A stretch of 64,000 nucleotides of DNA from the NCBI GenBank assembly GCA_027625915.1, contig JANTQA010000008.1:6937501-7001500 (forward strand), in the 5' to 3' direction. Each line of letters opens with the position of its first letter. Within the stretch, counting starts at the first letter, position 1. This document shows, one piece after another, positions 23,439-35,060 of the stretch. Under the pieces are notes generated by a model, which ran no database searches, had not been told where the DNA came from, and saw nothing but the letters and a program-made list of their open reading frames with translations. The position numbers and the translations under genes were made by a program. Source of the DNA: Anaeramoeba flamelloides (Eukaryota; Metamonada; Anaeramoebidae).

Positions 23439-24342
23439 AGTAATATTTAAAATAGATTTTTTGAGTTATTTCAACAATATGGCACTAATATCGTTTATCT
23501 TCAATTATAATTTGTATAACATTGGGACAAATCTAGGTTCCTACTTGATCACTTAAATGAGTAAAAATTTTGATTGTTTAATCTTTTTTTTTTTACTTGA
23601 TTATTAGATATAAACTTAATATTTATTCTTAAGAATAAAACTAATTCAATATACAATGACAGTCTTTAAGAGAGTTGAAATTAACGCCCATGAACAAAAA
23701 TAAAATTTAATTTACAATAAAATGAGATTAAAGAGTAAAAACAAAAAATTCAAGTAAAGTCTAAATTTTTCCCTTTAAACTCAAAATGAAGAGTAATTAA
23801 AATTTCAATTCGATTCCTCAAAACTTTTCATTAAAATATCGTAAAATCTGATCTGAAGTAACAAAAAAACTTTTAGGTTTTATGTTAAATATATTTTGAG
23901 ATGTTAATTAGTTAAATTTTTTTTAGTTTTTATCAAAAAAAGTAAATTTTGTAAAAGACAAATACACATCAGAAATAATTTCTCCAAAAACTTGGAGAAT
24001 ACAAAAGATATTGAAAACATATCAAATATTCAACGAGGAAGTCGATTAACTTAAAAAAATCTGATAATTTTTGAAATAATAAAAATGGTACTTTGTGTTT
24101 AGAAAATAAAACCTTTGGAAGATAGGTTCTTCAAAAAATAAACTCCAAATGAGTTTGGATTCTGTAAAGTGTTTGCAAAGCTGACGAACAGAAGAAAAAT
24201 ACCTTGGATTATTAAAGAAATAATTTAGATAACTCAATTTTAGAGAGAATTTATGAAAAAAATTTTTTTTTTAGTATTAGATCATTTTTTTTTCTTTTCC
24301 AAAAAAAGTGTTTTTCAGTCAAAACGTAAACAACTTTTCAAA

Positions 24343-26310
24343 ATGAGTGACGAGATCAACCCAAAAGACTTTTTTGAACTCGAAGAAAAATTATTAAGCA
24401 TTGACTCAAATGATTTTGATGAAATAAGCAATATATTTTATTCACTTACCTCTAATAACCTTTATGACTCGACTGATTTTCCTTCTCTTGATGAAAATTT
24501 CGAACCTTTAATTTCCAATCAAAGCACAACAGAGCAATTCGGTTTTAATTATCTTAAACACCCAATCCTAAGTTTAGGTTCTTTAAACATTTCAAATTCT
24601 GACTCTCCTCTTTTCACTTATGACCTTCAAAATTCTGAAAAAATCAACTCCAATAATAAAAAAGAAAATGAGGAACGGTATGGGTATGAATATGAAAATG
24701 AAAATGAAAATGAAAAAGAAAAAGAAAGAAAAAGAAAAAGTGAAAGCGAAAGCGAAAGTGAAAGTGAAAAAGAAAAAGAAAAAGAACAAAAAAAAGAACA
24801 AAATTTAAATAACCTCATTTATGAAGGTGTTGAGTATGAGCTTGAAAATGATTTAAAAACAAAATTACGACTTGAAAAAAAAGAGAACAAAACATTAATT
24901 GAAGAGTTTATTTCAGAAATGGAAAAGAATAAAAGCGATCAAAAACAAAATACAAATCTCAACACAAACACAAAAATAAAAGAAAACCAAAAAAAAACAA
25001 AGTACACAAAGTCAAATCTCGAAATATCGATCCAAAAAAACAAAAAACAATCTAATAAATATGGAAAAAAATTGTTGTCGCCATGGAGGAAAAGAGAATT
25101 ATTTGGTAACAACGAGGACAATAAGAATGTAAACGAAAGAGAAAAATCGACAGTAGTAGAATCTGGGAAACAAATCTTCAAATTAGTAGCCGGCCAAATG
25201 TGGGTCATTTCAGGAGGTTCGTCTTATAAAAAATTGACTCCTTATACTAATCAGCTGGTAACAAAAATTGGTGAAGTCTTGAAGGCAAGTGAAAAAGAAA
25301 CAAAGAATTTCCAAAATAATTTAAAGTATTTGTTCACTAACTCAAGAAGAACATTTACAGAATATATTTTAGAGATTCTTCTTGGTGTCTTCTCTCTTGT
25401 TCATTTAAATATTGAAAACGAAAACGAAAATGAAAATGAAAATGAAAATGATGACGAAAGTGATGATGAAAATGAAAATGAATATGAATATGAATATGAA
25501 AAAAAAGAAGAATTCAACAAAAAAAAAAAGAAAGAAAATAAAAACGAAAAAGAAAGGGCGAAAGAATACATTGATTTAATAAAACTTAATATTAATACTC
25601 CACAAATCTCAAAAAACTTTTTTAAAACACTTGTTCAAATTTCAGAATTTCAAATCAAAAAAAGTAATCAAGAATTGACCAAAAAGGAAATTGGAAAACT
25701 AAATAAAAAAGAAAATCAATTAAAGCTGGAGTTGCACCAAATTTATCGGCAAATCTTTACTGAGAAGGTCTTATTATATTGGTTTGACAAAAGGTTTGTG
25801 GATCGACTGGAGCATATCTTTGAGCCCGAAATTCGTACGAAGTTTTACAAAGATCATTTGTTCGCCTTTGGTCGATCCAAATTCATGCTTTCTTGTCTCA
25901 TCTTGGCAAGAGAGTTGGTGAATAATTTGAATGTATCGAAAAAATACTTCCACTTGATCGATTTAGAATATAAGAATGATCCTCTAAATTTATATTCAAA
26001 TAATAGGGGCAAAAAGCAAAAAGTTGTGAAGGGTTTGATTGTACGATTCGGCTTAAATGGCGGTGAGTATTGGAATGTGTTATCAAACGACTATATGCAA
26101 CAATTAAAATTTGATTCCGAAAATATCACTTTACACTTCCCCTTCAAGCCAATTATTTTCCATCCTTTGTTAGTCGGGTTATTAGGAAACAATCCCCAAA
26201 AGGACCAAATGAATCTATTGTCTCAAAAGAAACGGGTGCTTGCTTGTAAAAGTCAAAAAATTGATCCAATTCTTAATTTTAACTGGTGTTTTAAAAAATC
26301 CGTTTTATAA
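24343..26310 (+). CDS. Unrecognised 655-aa protein with charged low-complexity inserts
   Basis: I do not recognise this protein. The frame opens at an ATG at 24253, but the first 30 codons are a T-rich, phenylalanine-rich stretch; the second ATG at 24343 (MSDEINPKDFFELEEK) gives a more protein-like start, so I chose it. Order: an acidic Ser/Asp-rich N-terminus (1-100), a Glu/Lys/Ser tract (about 107-153), a basic SPWRKRELFG segment near 245, a well-structured mostly helical block (about 278-355, with LVAGQMWVISGGSSYKKL), a second Glu/Asn/Tyr tract (about 359-390), and a conserved-looking C-terminal block (about 474-655) containing FEPEIRTKFYKDHLFAFGRS and FPFKPIIFHPLLVGLLGN. No signal peptide, membrane segment or known catalytic motif is evident. 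No intron is required. The complex, non-repetitive ends argue that it is a real gene. Confidence 0.75.
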   Translation: MSDEINPKDFFELEEKLLSIDSNDFDEISNIFYSLTSNNLYDSTDFPSLDENFEPLISNQSTTEQFGFNYLKHPILSLGSLNISNSDSPLFTYDLQNSEKINSNNKKENEERYGYEYENENENEKEKERKRKSESESESESEKEKEKEQKKEQNLNNLIYEGVEYELENDLKTKLRLEKKENKTLIEEFISEMEKNKSDQKQNTNLNTNTKIKENQKKTKYTKSNLEISIQKNKKQSNKYGKKLLSPWRKRELFGNNEDNKNVNEREKSTVVESGKQIFKLVAGQMWVISGGSSYKKLTPYTNQLVTKIGEVLKASEKETKNFQNNLKYLFTNSRRTFTEYILEILLGVFSLVHLNIENENENENENENDDESDDENENEYEYEYEKKEEFNKKKKKENKNEKERAKEYIDLIKLNINTPQISKNFFKTLVQISEFQIKKSNQELTKKEIGKLNKKENQLKLELHQIYRQIFTEKVLLYWFDKRFVDRLEHIFEPEIRTKFYKDHLFAFGRSKFMLSCLILARELVNNLNVSKKYFHLIDLEYKNDPLNLYSNNRGKKQKVVKGLIVRFGLNGGEYWNVLSNDYMQQLKFDSENITLHFPFKPIIFHPLLVGLLGNNPQKDQMNLLSQKKRVLACKSQKIDPILNFNWCFKKSVL

Positions 26311-28580
26311 GATTTTGATATTTTATTATGATTTTTTTTTTTTTCCATTTTGTATAATTTATTGTTTTTAAATTAATATTTTAAACTTTTTTCTTCATTT
26401 TATCTGTTATTTTATTTTCTTTTTTTTTTTTTGGTTAAATAAAATAAATACATTAATAATCATCTCTATTTTTAGAAAATTTTTCAGTTTTAATTTCTTG
26501 TGATATCATACTAATCTTTATATATCCCTTAGCACACTGGATTTGCCTAAAGTTCATCAAGTTTATAAGAAAATATTTAAAATGAAATTGATGTATTAAT
26601 ATATTTATTTTCTTATTTGTCTTTAATCCAGATTTGAATTATTATAAAAAGTCAAAATAGTTCAAAGATAAAGTAGTTATGTTTTTGGATTTTTTGATTT
26701 TTAGGAAAAAAAAATAATTATTATTTATTTTTACATTTTCTTTAAAATTTTTTTTTTTTTTAATTTTTTAGAAAAAGTATTTAATTACAATAATAGTAAT
26801 TCAAAACTCAATACATTAATTTATTAATAATGAATGTCAATGATGTTGTTAATTTTATGATAAAAAAATAAATAAATAAATTTAATACTCGATATTTTTT
26901 GTTTGTTTGTTTTTAGATAAAATTTTAATAAATATTAAATCAAGAGAAAAATGAAATTCATTTCTTTAGGCCAAAATTCAAAGTTTTATAAATATTCTAA
27001 TTATTTCAAATTTTTGAATTTAATTTGTTGGTTAAATCAATGTTATATCATCTGTTTTTGATGTGTAGTTTTTTGCTAAATTAAGTTCAAAAAATAATTT
27101 TTTGGATTTATTTTGATTTTTGGAGTCAATCATTTAGTTCTAAATTTGATTTTTTGTTATAAATTTGATGCTAATTTTTTATTATTTTTTTTCAAATCTT
27201 CTTATGTTAATTCATTGAATCATGGTTGATATATCTCATTTTTTAGTTCAAATTATGCTATTCATCGCTTACACCTACAATAAATAATCTTAAACTCCCA
27301 AATTGAAAAAAAAAAACTTGACCAATAAAATGTTTTTGAATTTTATTTTAAGATATTATCATATCAGTTAATTTTTTTGTTATACACAAAATAATTTTTC
27401 ACAAAAAATCTAACATTTTGAAATACGAATTCAAAAAAAGAGAAAAAATAAAAAAAAAATTTTTAAATTATTTATGCCAATCAACAATTACCCACCATCT
27501 TCCCTAGTTCTGAATTTTTTTTTCTTTGTAGATGTTGTTACTGAAAATTTTTCTGATATGAAGGAAAAGTGTGAAAAAATCTTGGAAACAAAAAAGAAAA
27601 GGAAAAGGTTAGAATACTTGAAATATGATCTGAAAGTAGAACATTTGGTTGATAAAAATTTTTTCACAACATTTTCACAAGTTAATTTATTATGTGGTTC
27701 ACATGCCAAAATATTACCTTTTTTGTGAATCATATTTAAAAAAAAAAGAGATCTGATAATAGACGATTTTTATACACAAGAAAAAAATAAATAAATATTT
27801 TCCACATAATATCATATCCATTGAAATAAACAAAAAGCTTGTTTTTTTTTTTTTTTTAATTTCCAAGATTTTATATATTAAATTTTTGTTAATAAATGCC
27901 TGACTGGTTATATTTGAGAAATAAAAATGAAATTAAAAAAAGCTATCAGTTTGTAAATAAAACTCCAAAAATAGTTCATTAGTTAAATGTTTTCTATATT
28001 CTAATTATTTATTGATTAGAATATTTTCAGTTTTTTTTTTTTTGGTTAAAGTGAACTTTTTAATATTATTTCCAAAAATTTAAATTAGAAGTTTTCTATT
28101 CATTTTTTTTATTGTTGTTTTTCTTTATCTTTTGTTGGCTATGTTTAAAAATAAAGAATTTTTTATTTTCAGTTTTTTATGGGATATATGACATGATTTA
28201 TATCAATATTTGCACCATATAAAGGATAAAGAAGTTTAAGTACACTTGGATTTTTAGATCAATGGGTTGTAATTTTGTTAATTCACCTCCAAGATCCTGA
28301 ATAAATAAACAAATACTGTTTTAAAATAATAAATAAGTATCTTGAATGTTTAAAGTTTCTTATGTATATTCATTTTTTTTGATATCTGAAAAAAATTTTT
28401 AATTGGGGGAAATCTAGTTATTTTATATAAAAGGTAAAGTCGTAAAATTCAAATTTTGTTACTTTTTTCTTTAATATCAATATTTTTAGTATTTTAATTT
28501 TTTTGTTTGTTTTTTATTTAACTATTTATTATGTAGTTTATTTTTTCTTTATAAAATAAGTTTTTTACTATATATTATTA
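26311..28580. other. Intergenic, mostly featureless
   Basis: A+T-rich DNA with poly-T runs. One modest frame at 27474-27728 is treated separately. No repeat ends or RNA genes are recognised. Confidence 0.4.
27530..27728 (+). CDS. Possible small exon or gene fragment, helical and Lys/Glu-rich
   Basis: After a pyrimidine-rich TTTTTTTTTCTTTGTAG there is a frame reading DVVTENFSDMKEKCEKILET and continuing to a stop at 27726-27728, with heptad-like charge spacing and a base composition above the surroundings. No partner exon or family is recognised. It could be a decayed gene piece or chance; the frame also runs back to an ATG at 27474 through a T-rich stretch. Confidence 0.2.
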
Positions 28581-28775
28581 CAGTCGATTCCACTTTTAAG
28601 ACACAATCTTTGAAGGAAATTTAAAACACAGAAAATTTTCAAATTAAAGCACATTTTTTGTAATTTTTTTTAAAACAATTTTTTTTACTAGAATTTGATT
28701 TTGGTGCTTTTATTTGAAATTTTTCTGTTTTTTAAATTTCGTTGAAAGTTTGTGTCTTAAAAGTGAAACTGGGTG
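28581..28775. repeat. Palindromic TA-MITE copy
   Basis: CAGTCGATTCCACTTTTAAG ... CTTAAAAGTGAAACTGGGTG with TA on both sides (28579-28580, 28776-28777). Same family as 5795-5992, with more mismatches between the arms. Confidence 0.7.
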
Positions 28776-29049
28776 TATTAATAAAAATATCTTATATATT
28801 ATTATTAATATTAATATTATTATTATTATTAGGGGTTCCAATTATATTCCTAGTTTCAAAATTTTTATTTAAAGATTTTAATTAACAATAAGAATTTCCT
28901 TTATCACTAAGCTATGAGAACATAAATAATTTATCTAGTTTTTATCAATTTATATTTTTTTTGATGAAAAAACTTAAATTGATAATTAATTTTCTTCATT
29001 TGATCATAATTTTATAATATGATCCTATAGTTTTATTTTTTTTTTTTTT

Positions 29050-29249
29050 AAAGTCAATTCTACTTTTAAGAAACAAACTTTTAACAAAATTTAAGGAATA
29101 AAAAACTCTCAAATTAAAGCACATTTTTTGGAATTTTTTTTAAAAGGCATTTATTTAATTAGAATTTGAATTTTGTGCTTTAATTTGAGATTTTTTGTGT
29201 TACTTAAATTTTGTTCAAATTGTGTGTCTTAAAAGTGGAACTAACTTTA
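29050..29249. repeat. Palindromic TA-MITE copy, diverged
   Basis: Arms AAGTCAATTCTACTTTTAAG and CTTAAAAGTGGAACTAACTT flank the usual AATTAAAGCACA centre. The tips have lost the exact CAGTCAG start. Confidence 0.6.
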
Positions 29250-30019
29250 AAAATATGACATTAAGAAACGAATTCAATATTTACTTATTATCTACTGCCA
29301 GATTCTTCAAATAATTTATTTTTAAGTCTTTAACCTTAAAAGAAAAAGATCCTTTTATTTTTGTATATACATTTTATAAAATTTGTATGGATTCTTTATG
29401 AAAGTGGTGTTTAAAAGCCTAACATTTCAAGCACCAAGAAAACCCGATCGGGAAATATTTTTTTCAATTCCTTTTTTATTCAGGTTGTTAATTCTTGTCA
29501 AAGTCCATTTATACTGATAACGAAGTAAATTGTGTACATTCCCTAGTCAATCAATAATCTGTCACATTATTGTTTTCGGAAAGTTCTTATTTACAGTAGA
29601 ACATTAATAAAAATCATTTTTATAATAAAAAAGTGAAAAATTTCTCCAAGTTTTTCAAGAAAAAATTATATTTTCTATAACCAAAATGTGTAGATAGTAT
29701 ATTAATGTAATAGCTAATTCACTGGAAACTTAATTTCTTAATTAACCTTTTTTAAACTTTCACAATTAACCTAAGGTAAAAAAAGTATAACACGATTTTG
29801 AATTATGATTTACTTAAAAAAGGAAAGTAAAATTCATTCAAAGTTAAAACAAATTAACTTCAAAGAAGAATTCACTATATTATTTTCAATCAAACCAATA
29901 AAAACAATTTAAATCTCCTTTTTTATCAAAATCCTAGAAGTTATTTTGGATCTCTCAAAAATAGTCAAATTTTTTGAAAAGATGTTTAATGATTGATAGA
30001 TCGGAAAAAAATATACTTT

Positions 30020-31008
30020 TATCAAAATAATGCATGCTGAGAATATCATTCCTATTTCAAAATAAAAACAGTGTTTTTTTTCTTCTTGTTCCAATGCAAC
30101 ATCCAATTTGTAGACAATAGTATACCCACTTTTAATTCATTTTTGAAAGTAAACTCCCTCATCTTATCAATTAAATTTACGATTAGGAATCTAATTAGTT
30201 GAAAATTTTTTATAATTATTTCAATTTTTTTTGAAATTTTAAGGTTTTTTTGATGATTAAAACTTTACGAAGAGAACATTAACTCTATTTTTTAGATAAA
30301 TCTTTCAATTTGATCCTTCATTTTTAGAATTTCTTTTTGAATAATAGAACTTTAAGGACTACGTTTTTAGGTGAAAACAGTGAAATAATGTATAAAATCA
30401 CCCTTAAATAAGTTATGTAATCCAAGTAATATTTATACAAGTAGAATTTCTTTTTGAAAAAAAGTGAAATTTTAACAATTTCAACAAATTTTATTAGATC
30501 CATGCCAAATTTTGATTTTAATATTTTAGAATTTCCATTTCAACTTTCGGAACTCACACTATTTTCTAGAGCTGTTCTAAATCTTTTTTAAATGTATTTT
30601 TACAAGTTTGAAATGTTCCAAAATTTGAAATGACTTGAAAATCCCCAAAAGCCATTTTTTGGAATTATTTTTTTTGTTATTTTCAATTTTCCTTTTCATT
30701 GAATAACAAAGAAAAATAGTCTTCGTGAAAAGGTAAAGATGACAAAAAATGTTTTTTTTTTTTTTTTGTCCAATTTCTTCTATGTGAAAATTTTTTTTGA
30801 GAAGTGAAAGTGAAATAACACAACTATTCAAACCCCCCAAGGGTGGGAACGTAGTCCTTAAGATATCAATACCATATTTACTTAGGTTTTAATGTCGGTT
30901 TCTTTGATCGACTAATGTGTAGATATTCTATAACAAAAAAACAACACACTTTTAAATTGAAACACGGATTAAACTCTGAATAGACACATTTTTTTTAAAA
31001 CAGTGTTC
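30020..31008. repeat. AGCGTGC-family element, itself interrupted
   Basis: Reverse-orientation copy of the roughly 470-bp family at 43608-44080, 45730-46196 and 55181-55622: it begins ATCAAAATAATGCATGC, carries the CAACATCCAATTTGTAGAC and AATACCATATTTACTTAGG blocks, and ends with TTTTAAAACAGTG. About 500 bp in its middle are a separate TTAA-flanked element (30356-30857). Confidence 0.6.
30356..30857. repeat. 502-bp TTAA-flanked element nested in the above
   Basis: Bounded by TTAA at 30352-30355 and 30858-30861. Inverted ends are GGACTACGTT and AACGTAGTCC. The sequence on either side joins to match the uninterrupted copies of the host repeat (ATAGAACTTTAAG then AAATCAATACCAT). The TTAA duplication is piggyBac-like; no transposase is encoded. 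Confidence 0.65.
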
Positions 31009-31337
31009 AAAAAGATTTTCCAAGAAAAACTGTTATTATGTTTTGTTCCTTCATTATATCTTTGATCATTTATTATACCTTTGATTAATTAGTCCGACTT
31101 TTCGTTTCCATGTAGGTTTCCAATTAAAAATTAGGTTTTGGCTTTGTTTTAACAAAATTAAAAATAGTTTTATATTAAACAGTTTGTTGAGTGTGATATT
31201 GCTTTATTGATTCTTAAACAAGAATTTAGTTTTTTTTTTAGAAGATTCTTCATTGATAGTTGCACAACAACAAAAAAGGATTTATTGATTTTTGGGATCA
31301 TTTTTTCTAGTTTATTCTTCCATCATATTTTATTTTA

Positions 31338-31808
31338 ATGCCACCAAAAACCCAAAAAAGAAAAAAGAAAATTAACAAAAATTTTGTAAGTCATACCCAC
31401 TCAAATAACAAATTTCTTCCAACCTCTTTGTTTTTTCAAAAATTTTTCAAATCTTTTTTTTCTTTTCAAAATTTAAATAAAAAAAATAATCAAAAAACAA
31501 AAACAAAAAAATTCACTCAAAAAACAAAATAAAATAAAACAAAACAAAATCAAACAATATTAATTTAATCCTTTTCAACTCAAAAGAGAAAAAGAACAAA
31601 AAGAATCTTTGTAAGAAATTTGATCCGCGAAGTTGCAGGATTCTCACCATATGAAAAAAGAGCAATTGAAATGCTTAAACTTGGTTATGAAAAACGTGCA
31701 CTGAGATTCTGTAAACGAAGACTTGGAACACAAAAAAGAGCAAGAAAGAAAAGAGATGAACTTGCCAAAATCGTTCAACAAATGAAAACACAATCCTTAG
31801 AAAAATAA
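31338..31808 (+). CDS. RPL36: 60S ribosomal protein eL36 (two exons)
   Basis: Exon 1 is 31338-31385 (MPPKTQKRKKKINKNF), followed by a 201-bp intron with a GTAAGT donor and an AAAG acceptor, then exon 2 at 31587-31808. Both junctions are phase 0, giving 90 aa. Exon 2 carries the eL36 signature: KRTKRIFVRNLIREVAG, SPYEKRAIEMLKLGYEKRAL and KRRLGTQKRARKKRDEL. eL36 is a small basic protein of the large ribosomal subunit. The usual N-terminal GLNKGH motif is absent; exon 1 offers only KINKNF at that place, so the product is about 10-15 residues shorter than typical (about 100-105). An upstream missing exon is possible, but I see none in the 300 bp before. Confidence 0.85.
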
Positions 31809-32230
31809 GCATTAAAGCCTTTTATAAATTTTGTTAGGTTTTATTTGTTTTTTTCGATCATATTACTAACACTTATAAACAAAAATAAGAATTTTTTTAG
31901 AATAAACACAAAGTGATCCAAATGCAAACTTGTTGCTTTACATTTTTTTTTTGTTTTTTTTTTGTCTTTTAAATTTTGCTTTTTTTTTTTATTTTTTATT
32001 TTTTTTTGCTTTTTTCTTTTACAAAGATGAAAAATAAAAATCACAAAAAAAAAAAAACAAACAAGAATCAAACGAACTCAAAACAGATTTTGTTTCAAAT
32101 TACCGACAAAGTAAACTAATACACCTTACAACAAAATGAATGTCAGTAAAACAAAATGTCAGGGTATAAAAGGTCGCTTGTCAAAATAAACAATATCAAA
32201 AAATTTCTCAAAAAGGATTAATAACTAAAC
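31809..32230. other. Intergenic after eL36, T/A runs only
   Basis: Dense alternating poly-T and poly-A runs (31940-32055); nothing coding is recognised. Confidence 0.4.
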
Positions 32231-32650
32231 GTTGTGGAAAAAAAGTGAAACACTTGTTTTTTAATAGGGAACATTAATAGAAACTGAAAATTCAAAGTAA
32301 GATCAATGAAAAAAAGAATAAATAAATAAATAAAGACAAAATGAAGTATTCACCACAATAACAGTTTTTTTAATACTATCTTTTAGTATGGGTTTTTCTT
32401 TGATTGATCAATTATTAAACATTTGTTCAAAAAATTGACTATTTTTGAGATCTCCAAAACCACATCAACAATTTCGATAAACCAAGTAGATTTAAATTGT
32501 ATTTGTTGGGTTGATTGAAAATAATATAATGGGTTATTATTTGAAGTTAATTGGTTTCTTCTTTTTATTGATTTTACTTTTCATTTTCAGTAAGGTTCCC
32601 AATTAAAAACCGTGTTTCACTTTTTCCATGTTTCACTTTTTTTCCACAAC
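32231..32650. repeat. 420-bp GTTGTGGAAA terminal-inverted-repeat element, intact copy
   Basis: The ends are exact inverted repeats: GTTGTGGAAAAAAAGTGAAA at 32231 and TTTCACTTTTTTTCCACAAC ending at 32650. No frame spans the interior. Diverged relatives lie at 22820-23438, 29740-31150 and 54688-55170. This is the cleanest copy and probably the youngest. Confidence 0.8.
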
Positions 32651-33039
32651 AGTAAATTGTTTCTCAATAAAATTGGTGACATTCATTAAATTAATTGTGC
32701 TTCGGAAATAAGAGCCATAAAAGTAATGCAATTCCTTTTATCTAGCATACTCATGAAAATTTTTTGATAATTTTTTTTTCAATTTTGAAGAACATAAATA
32801 GTAGCCCACATTTCAAACGAAAGAGATTAAATAACCTTCAAGTGTTCATAAATTTAATGGTTCTTTTCAATTTTGTTTAATAACTATTTATTGTTTCAAA
32901 AGAGTTGTATGAAATTATTTTTTTTCTATTCTCAAGGCGGAGAGTAATTATGGTGAAAACTAATTTTTTGAAAATGAATTCAAAAAATTTTTGTATTTTT
33001 GAGAATGTCTAAAAACAATAAAAAACTAACCAAAATATG

Positions 33040-33480
33040 GTGCTCGATCGATACCCCAAAATTAACAATCAAAAAAGAGGTAATTTTTTGAAAAAAGCAC
33101 TAAAGATCGACAACTCGATTCAAAATTCAAATAGTTAGAATATATTATTTTGAATACAACTGTATTAGTTTTGAAGTGCCTCCCTTTTTCTCTTTTTGAG
33201 ATTACAAAGAATTTTTTTCGTTTTTTTCTTTTCTTCTCTGGTGGGTTATTATTTCTCCAAAAAAATGTTACAAAATCATGACTTTGTAAAATTTAGCGGA
33301 TTATAAAATAACCAAAAATTAAATTAAATCCAATAAAAATGATTTTGTACTTTTAGAAAACAATTTGTTTCAAATTGAAGAAATTTGAGGACCTTGAAAT
33401 ATAAAACAAGAAGCAATGTGTTTTAAATTGAAGAAATTGAACCCTTCTAGATTTTTTTAAAAAGAAACAAGTAATTTTTT
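33040..33480. repeat. Dispersed repeat shared with 6880-7225
   Basis: The blocks are colinear with the 6.9-kb copy (ACTGTATTAGTTTTGAAGTG, T-rich run, GGATTATAAAATAACC, GTTTCAAATTGAAGAAATTT). The last block is present twice in tandem here (about 33365 and 33420). Confidence 0.45.
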
Positions 33481-33779
33481 ATTTCAAAATTTTATTTTTT
33501 GGAATTGAGAATTCTGTGAAACTTTTTTTTTAATGTAATTTTTAAAAAATAGAGATATTTTCAATTTTTTTTTGGTAAATTGCATTTTTTGATTAATAAA
33601 TATGTGAATTTTTTTTCGAAATGTAAATTGAAGTTATTAAGATTATTTAGATCTTTTTTTTTAGTTTGATGAATTCTAAAAATCCAAATCGTCAAAAAAT
33701 ATTTTTTGTTAATTGCATTTTTTATCAATATGATCCTATAAATTGTTTTTTTAATTATTGATTGAATTTTTTTGTAATT

Positions 33780-34860
33780 GAAACTATTTTCAACTTTTTA
33801 TTGTTTTAATTGAAATTTAGTTTTTGAGACCCCCCGAGAAACTGTTTTTATTTGGTCATTTTTGAAATTTCGGATACTGTGAATGCCTTTTTTTGTTAAT
33901 TCTTTTATTTTTGTAATCCTTTTAAACTTTTTATTGTTTTAATTGAATTTTTGTTAATAAGAGTCCTATGTAATTTTTTTATTGTTATTTGAATTAAGTC
34001 AAAAAACTATAAGTTCCATTACAAAATATACTCTTTGGTGGCGGGGGGGGTCATTAACTCGTGTATTGTGCAAATGAGCATATATGTGGCTTTGCCATGA
34101 ATTTTAATTTTTGTGATTCTTTTTTAGTCAAAGTTTTTGCCTTGAAAGTGATATTGTGTGGAATATACTCCCCTGATAAAGACATATACCTTCGTTTTTA
34201 TATCATTTGCATCAAAAATTTTATTTTTAGTGATTTTTTGATATTGGTTCTTGGGTTATATAATGCTGATTTGGATCAAAGCATTTTTGCGATATATATA
34301 TATATATATATATATATATTACTACAATTTTATTTATTGTTTTTTTTTTATTAATCTTTTGGTGTTGGGTTTCTAAGAAAGTGTCGTAAGTGTGATCTAA
34401 TTTTTGTTCTAGTTATAAAAATCAAATTATTTCTTTAGGAAAAATTTCAAATAATATTTAATTTCATTATTTATTATTGAAATAATTATTTCAGAAATGG
34501 AATTTTTATACAAATTATCCCGAAGTTGTTCATAGTGGGTTAGTTTCTTTTTTTGTAAATAAATTACATTTTTCTTGATTTTGGAAAATTTATTTCTCCA
34601 TCTGAAAGACTATAAATACAATAATTGAAAATATTTTTTTTGACATTTTAATAAAAAAATCAAAAAAAAAAAATAGATAACTATGGTTCGTAGTTTCTTC
34701 TGTGATATTTTTATTGTTTAATAATTTATTAAAATACAAATTATTTTATTTTTTTATTTATTATATGGTGATATTTATTTCATCATCACTGAAAAATGAA
34801 TTACTTGTAAAACTTTTTTTAAAAAATAGCTTCAACTATATTGTTTTTGATGAAATTATC
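33780..34860. other. Intergenic with G-run and AT microsatellite
   Basis: Unusual for this window, there is a run of eight or nine G at about 34043-34050 and a CCCCCC near 33826. An (AT)n microsatellite lies at 34292-34319. A frame of about 100 codons (34061-34354) ends in the microsatellite; I do not recognise it and do not call it a gene. Confidence 0.4.
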
Positions 34861-35060
34861 ACAATCCGGTCAACTTTTAATGTAGAAACTGTCAATAAAA
34901 AAAAAAGGCAGATATAAAAAAACCCAAATTAAAACATAAAAGTTGAATTGTGTAAAATAATTTGTGTAAAAAAATATTTCAAAAATTATACCTTATTTTG
35001 GGATTTTTTCTGTTTTCTAATTATTGTCCCAATTATCTGCCTTAAAAGTGGTGCTGATGG
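34861..35060. repeat. Degenerate palindromic TA-MITE copy
   Basis: Outer blocks TCAACTTTTAA and GCCTTAAAAGTGGTGCTGATG sit around an AAATTAAAACATAAAA centre, following the family plan with many changes. Confidence 0.45.

Larger units (their letters stand above)
29740..31150. repeat. GTTGTGGAAA-family element split by a nested insertion
   Basis: The left half of this family (compare 22820-23438 and 32231-32650) runs from about 29740 to 30019, including the AATCAAACCAA, CTCAAAAATAGTCAA and ATGATTGATAGATC blocks. The right half resumes after about 31008 with AAACTGTTATTATGTTTTG through the TTTCCAATTAAAAATTAGG block near 31145. The roughly 990 bp between are another element (30020-31008). Confidence 0.55.

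Noticed and set aside
24253-24342. Upstream ATG of the 655-aa gene
   Set aside because: The added 30 residues are encoded by a T-rich stretch, look like untranslated leader and add a Phe-rich segment that is neither a good signal peptide nor similar to the rest. Kept only as an alternative.
31386-31532. Continuation of the eL36 first-exon frame through FVSHTHSNNK to a stop
   Set aside because: It begins at a perfect GTAAGT donor, is low complexity, and the eL36 body lies in a downstream exon reached in phase 0.
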